A stretch of DNA of 64,000 nucleotides. It comes from Novipirellula galeiformis (GTDB lineage Bacteria; Planctomycetota; Planctomycetia; Pirellulales; Pirellulaceae). The translations under genes and the position numbers were made by a program. The DNA lies in assembly GCF_007860095.1 (NCBI RefSeq), contig NZ_SJPT01000001.1:386212-450211 (forward strand), in the 5' to 3' direction. Positions 60,217 through 64,000 of this stretch are shown piece after piece. Within the stretch, counting starts at the first letter, position 1. Every line of letters begins with the position of its first letter. Under the pieces are notes generated by a model, which saw only the letters and a program-made list of their open reading frames with translations, made no database searches and was not told where the DNA came from.

Positions 60217-61716
60217 ATGAGCCGAGAAGTCGGTTCCATTTTGCGTTGTGGGGGAGTGGCCATTGCCATCGTGGCGTCGTCAAACTTTCCGTCACAGGCA
60301 CAAACGTTACCGACGGCGCCCGAGGTCAAGGAATCGCTTCGCCAGGCGACTCAGTTTATGGCCGAGCGGATTGCCGATCATGGTGGGTACGCTTGGGTTT
60401 CCAGCGGTGATGGAGTGCATAGCCATGGCGAAGGGGTCGCCGGTCCCGATCGTGTTTGGGTTCAACCGCCGGGGACGCCTGCGGTCGGGTTGGCGTTCCT
60501 GCGTGCCTATCGTGCAACCGGGGATGTGATTCATCTCGATGCCGCAAAGGCAGTCGGGAATGCATTGATCCAAGGGCAACTGCAAAGCGGGGGCTGGGGG
60601 TACTCGATTGAATTTGATCCCAAGTTGCGCGCGAAGCTGCCTTATCGCGTGATGGCAACCGCGGCGGAAGGACCGATTGCGGAGACGCCCGAGCCAGGCG
60701 GTTGGGAGATTTGGAAGCAGCGAAAATTCAAAACGAACCTGACGCTTTTGGACGATGACACGACGCCTTGTGCCATTCGCTTTCTCTGCGATTTGGATCG
60801 GACACTCGATTTCAAAGACAGCGCCGTTCACGAAGCGGCCGAATACGCGCTGCGATCCACGTTGGGGGCTCAGTACCCTGGAGGAGCGTGGGGACATAAC
60901 TACGATCGATTCCCAACCCAGCCGCCCAGTGCCCGTCATTACCCCGTGCTCGCAGCGACCTACCCTCCGTCTTGGAGTCGCAGGTGGTCGAAGTCGTTCG
61001 CAGGGTGCTACATGCTCAATGACCGGATCACGCAAAACATGATCCACACGATGTTGTTTGCCGCACGGGTGTACGAGGACGATCGTTACCGTGCCAGTGC
61101 GATTCGGGGAGGAGAGTTTCTACTGCGTGCCCAAATGCCCGAGCCTCAACCCGCTTGGGCTCAGCAATACGATCGCCACATGCATCCCGTTTGGGATCGT
61201 AAGTTCGAGCCACCGGCAATTTCGGGGCGCGAGTCTCAGGATACGCTACGGACCTTGCTGGTGCTTTACCAAGAAACCGAAGAGCGTCGCTTCCTCGAAC
61301 CGCTGCCGCGTGCAATCGAATACTTGCGAACTTGTTTGCGAAGTGACGACAAATTGGCACGCTACTATGAATTGAAAACGAATCGTCCAATCTATTTCAC
61401 TAAGGACTATCAAATGACCGATGACGACCGTAATGTCCCCGCTCATTATGGCTTCGTGGTGGAATCGCATCTCGATGAAATAGAGCGTGATTATGAATGG
61501 CTCGCTGCGGGGAAAACGCTGCCTTTGCCGGCGCCCGTGGGCGGGCAAGAGATCTCGCTGGTGATGCGGTCGCAATCGAGCGCCGGCGGGTGGTTGCAGC
61601 CGGGGTTCGTACGCGACGCCCAGGGCGAAAAGGTAACGCCCGCCGAGGGGGTTGTTTCGTCTGAAACCTTTGTAAAACACGTGGGATGGCTAAGCCAGTA
61701 TCTGGATCAAAATTGA
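60217..61716 (+). CDS. Secreted pectate lyase, polysaccharide lyase family 10
   Basis: The 499-residue protein has a signal peptide (GVAIAIVASSNFPSQAQ) and an (alpha/alpha) toroid-like PL10 domain: ATQFMAERIADHGGYAWVSSGDG, LKSGGWGYSIEF-type LQSGGWGYSIEFDP, TLLDDDTTPCAIRFLCDL, YPGGAWGHNYDRFPTQ and PAWAQQYDRHMHPVWDRKFEPPAISG, a conserved segment near the catalytic Arg. It cleaves polygalacturonate, fitting a marine or soil polymer degrader. ATG 60217 has AGAGGA nine bases upstream. The uronate isomerase-like gene at 17 kb could handle related sugars, but they are not linked. Confidence 0.9.
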   Translation: MSREVGSILRCGGVAIAIVASSNFPSQAQTLPTAPEVKESLRQATQFMAERIADHGGYAWVSSGDGVHSHGEGVAGPDRVWVQPPGTPAVGLAFLRAYRATGDVIHLDAAKAVGNALIQGQLQSGGWGYSIEFDPKLRAKLPYRVMATAAEGPIAETPEPGGWEIWKQRKFKTNLTLLDDDTTPCAIRFLCDLDRTLDFKDSAVHEAAEYALRSTLGAQYPGGAWGHNYDRFPTQPPSARHYPVLAATYPPSWSRRWSKSFAGCYMLNDRITQNMIHTMLFAARVYEDDRYRASAIRGGEFLLRAQMPEPQPAWAQQYDRHMHPVWDRKFEPPAISGRESQDTLRTLLVLYQETEERRFLEPLPRAIEYLRTCLRSDDKLARYYELKTNRPIYFTKDYQMTDDDRNVPAHYGFVVESHLDEIERDYEWLAAGKTLPLPAPVGGQEISLVMRSQSSAGGWLQPGFVRDAQGEKVTPAEGVVSSETFVKHVGWLSQYLDQN

Positions 61717-61752
61717 TCCGCCATCGGCAACCGCCCGCCTCGCATCCTCGCT

Positions 61753-61808
61753 ACTAGATCCTTGCCACTAGATCCTTGCCACTAGATCCTTGCCACTAGA
61801 TCCTTGCC
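61753..61808. repeat. Four exact tandem copies of a 14-bp unit
   Basis: ACTAGATCCTTGCC is repeated four times without a mismatch, ending 16 bases before the tdh start. The period is not a multiple of three, and the array lies in the untranslated leader of tdh. Confidence 0.9.
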
Positions 61809-61824
61809 ACCGAAGAGTTGAATT

Positions 61825-62847
61825 GTGAAAGCACTTGTTAAACGACATCGCAAAGTGGGGCTATGGATGGAAGACGTTCCGATGCCAACGGTTGGCATCA
61901 ATGACGTCTTGATCAAGGTCGATCGAACCGGCATCTGTGGCACCGATGTTCATATTTATCAGTGGGACGCTTGGGCTCAGAAAACCATTCCGGTGCCGAT
62001 GGTCGTCGGTCACGAATTTGTTGGCGAGATCGTCGAGGTCGGAGCCAATGTGTCGGACTTTCACGCGGGTGAGGTTGTCAGTGGTGAAGGGCACGTCGTC
62101 TGCGGTCGCTGTCGAAATTGTTTGGCGGGGCGGCGTCATCTCTGTGCACATACGCTTGGTGTCGGAGTCAATCGGGAAGGGGCCTTTGCCGAATACATCT
62201 CGCTGCCGATGACCAATGTGTGGCATCACGATCCCCAGGTGGATCGCGACGTTGCATCGGTTTTTGATCCGCTCGGTAATGCGGTCCATACGGCGTTGTC
62301 GTTCCCGTTGTTGGGTGAGGATGTCTTGATCACCGGTGCGGGCCCGATCGGGTGCATGGCAACCGCGGTCGCTCAATATGCCGGTGCACGCTATGTCGTG
62401 ACGACCGATGTGAACCCGTGGCGATTGGAGTTAGCAAAAAAGATGGGCGCGACCCGCGTGGTCGATGTGCGGACTGAATCGCTCAAAGACGTGATGGCCG
62501 ATTTAGGTATGAAGGAAGGCTTTGATGTGGGACTCGAAATGTCGGGTAACCCTAATGCGTTTCGCTCCATGCTCGAAACCATGTGCCACGGCGGCAAAAT
62601 CTCGATGCTGGGAATTCCAGCCACCGAGATGGCCATCGATTGGAACCTCGTCGTCTTTAACATGTTGACGATCAAAGGGATCTATGGACGCGAAATGTAC
62701 GAGACCTGGTACAAGATGACCGTGATGATTCAAGGGGGACTCGATATCAGTGCGGTGATAACGCATCGTTACGATTGCGAGGACTTTGAAGCCGGATTCG
62801 AAACCATGATGTCTGGCCAGTCCGGCAAGGTGATTCTAAAGTGGTGA
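61825..62847 (+). CDS. tdh: L-threonine 3-dehydrogenase
   Basis: Tdh oxidises threonine to 2-amino-3-ketobutyrate with NAD. The 340-residue protein is a medium-chain zinc dehydrogenase: catalytic zinc ligands in [10 protein letters not shown] (Cys38) and VVGHEFVGE (His63, Glu64), structural zinc [15 protein letters not shown] (93, 96, 99, 107) and the Rossmann region [21 protein letters not shown]. It starts with GTG 61825. It precedes kbl on the same strand; the two enzymes act in sequence to give glycine and acetyl-CoA. Confidence 0.96.
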   Translation: MKALVKRHRKVGLWMEDVPMPTVGINDVLIKVDRTGICGTDVHIYQWDAWAQKTIPVPMVVGHEFVGEIVEVGANVSDFHAGEVVSGEGHVVCGRCRNCLAGRRHLCAHTLGVGVNREGAFAEYISLPMTNVWHHDPQVDRDVASVFDPLGNAVHTALSFPLLGEDVLITGAGPIGCMATAVAQYAGARYVVTTDVNPWRLELAKKMGATRVVDVRTESLKDVMADLGMKEGFDVGLEMSGNPNAFRSMLETMCHGGKISMLGIPATEMAIDWNLVVFNMLTIKGIYGREMYETWYKMTVMIQGGLDISAVITHRYDCEDFEAGFETMMSGQSGKVILKW

Positions 62848-62942
62848 TGGATTCGTAACTCGCCTAATCAAGTTCTCGGTTTCACGCGATTCCGGTTTGG
62901 CCATTTCTGTTCTCAAGAGATCCCTCTGTAAAGCCAGCTAAG

Positions 62943-64000
62943 ATGTCCCAAAGCAACAAACTCAGCGAAGTCCTACAAGCCTCGCTTGATGAGATACGTC
63001 ATGAAGGGCTCTACAAGTCCGAGCGAGTGATCTCGACGCCTCAAGACGCGCACATCCGTGTTCAATCTGGCGGCGAAGTGATCAATCTTTGCGCTAACAA
63101 TTATCTTGGCTTGGCGTCGCACCGGCGCGTCATCGAGGCGGCCCACCAGGGACTCGATGAATGGGGCTACGGACTCGCTTCGGTGCGATTCATTTGTGGC
63201 ACACAAACGATCCATCAACAGCTAGAGAATCGCTTGTCCGCATTCTTGGGCACCGAAGATACGATTCTGTATTCGTCCTGTTTCGATGCCAACGGGGGGC
63301 TGTTCGAAACGATCCTGACCTCCGAAGACGCCGTCATTTCCGATCAACTCAATCATGCTTCGATCATCGATGGCATTCGTTTGAGCAAGGCTCAGCGATT
63401 CCGTTATCGCAACAGCGACATGGCAGATCTCGAAACGCAATTGAAAGCGGCTTCGGGATGTCGGTTGCGGTTGATCGCGACCGATGGCGTCTTTTCGATG
63501 GATGGTTCGATCGCCAAGCTGCCTGAGATTTGTGAGCTCGCCGATCGCTACGATGCATCGATCATGATGGACGATTGTCATGCCACCGGATTTATGGGCC
63601 CCAGCGGACGCGGCACCCATGAGCACCACGATGTGATGGGGCGGATTGACGTGATCACCGGAACGCTCGGTAAGGCCCTCGGGGGAGCGAGTGGGGGTTA
63701 TACGACGGGGCGACGTGAAATCGTCGAACTGTTGCGTCAACGTTCGCGACCTTATTTGTTTTCCAACTCGATCGCACCTCCGATCGCAGCGGGCTCGATC
63801 GCAGCGCTCGATTTATTGAGCGAATCGACCGAGTTGCGAGATCGTGTGATGGACAATGCGAGTTACTTTCGCGATGCCATGAGCGCCGCAGGCTTCGATC
63901 TTGTCCCCGGTGAGCATCCGATCATCCCAGTGATGCTGGGCGATGCTCGGGTGGCGACCGAAATGTCAAAGCGGCTGTTGGACAAGGGGGTCTACGTGAT
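62943..64000 (+). CDS. kbl: 2-amino-3-ketobutyrate CoA ligase, C-terminus cut by window end
   Basis: Kbl cleaves 2-amino-3-ketobutyrate with CoA to glycine and acetyl-CoA, using PLP. The visible 352 residues of the usual ~397 start [30 protein letters not shown] and include [21 protein letters not shown], the PLP-binding [31 protein letters not shown] and the Schiff-base lysine in [14 protein letters not shown]. It follows tdh by 95 bases, completing the threonine breakdown pathway. Confidence 0.96.
   Translation, partial: MSQSNKLSEVLQASLDEIRHEGLYKSERVISTPQDAHIRVQSGGEVINLCANNYLGLASHRRVIEAAHQGLDEWGYGLASVRFICGTQTIHQQLENRLSAFLGTEDTILYSSCFDANGGLFETILTSEDAVISDQLNHASIIDGIRLSKAQRFRYRNSDMADLETQLKAASGCRLRLIATDGVFSMDGSIAKLPEICELADRYDASIMMDDCHATGFMGPSGRGTHEHHDVMGRIDVITGTLGKALGGASGGYTTGRREIVELLRQRSRPYLFSNSIAPPIAAGSIAALDLLSESTELRDRVMDNASYFRDAMSAAGFDLVPGEHPIIPVMLGDARVATEMSKRLLDKGVYV

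Overview
The window looks like chromosomal DNA of a planctomycete, most likely a Pirellulaceae (Rhodopirellula-like) species. The gene content fits: a ResB-CcsA fusion, a SUMF1-type secreted protein, a PL10 pectate lyase, a phosphate-porin-like outer-membrane protein, plastocyanin-like and di-heme lipoprotein cytochromes, very acidic Ser/Asp-rich proteins, amino-acid genes scattered singly, and many starts with weak or no Shine-Dalgarno (SD) sequence. This assignment rests on recalled gene content, not on a database search. I see no tRNA or rRNA gene, CRISPR array, prophage or intact insertion sequence.

Layout. 1-12 kb: the N-terminal part of flhA, a ThuA-like secreted protein, serC-serA, the bifunctional proline catabolic gene putA, a cytochrome P450, a NYN-domain protein and truA. 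12-21 kb: asd, a SUMF1-like protein, a membrane-anchored HtrA protease, a uronate isomerase with a long acidic tail, and leuA behind a transcription attenuator. 21-29 kb: the flagellar export genes fliP-fliQ-fliR and flhB, preceded by a BASS transporter and an rRNA methyltransferase, then two unknown membrane proteins. 29-37 kb: the cytochrome c assembly fusion with an upstream lipoprotein, a helix-turn-helix/acidic/transmembrane protein and a small secreted protein. 37-45 kb: a three-gene TolQ/TolR-like operon, then rpmE-prfA-prmC. 45-54 kb: a decayed molybdate-type ABC transporter, then a block for cytochrome oxidase assembly (DUF420, SCO, ABC-2 transporter, ctaB, ctaA, a small protein, a di-heme cytochrome c) and a cupredoxin. 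55-64 kb: purD, a HAD phosphatase, a Cys-rich secreted protein, a porin, a pectate lyase, and tdh-kbl for threonine breakdown, with kbl cut by the window end.

The strongest non-obvious signal is upstream of leuA. A near-consensus promoter is followed immediately by a 19-residue leader ORF with six Leu codons in nine. A Rho-independent terminator follows, whose 5' arm can pair with the leader's stop-codon region. This is the layout of a ribosome-mediated leucine attenuator, and the leader appears to be leaderless. Other points worth a look are the TolQ/TolR-like operon in which only one of two TolR-like subunits keeps the membrane aspartate, a 21-codon ORF with an exceptional SD between fliR and flhB, and the modA/modC remnant fused by deletion.
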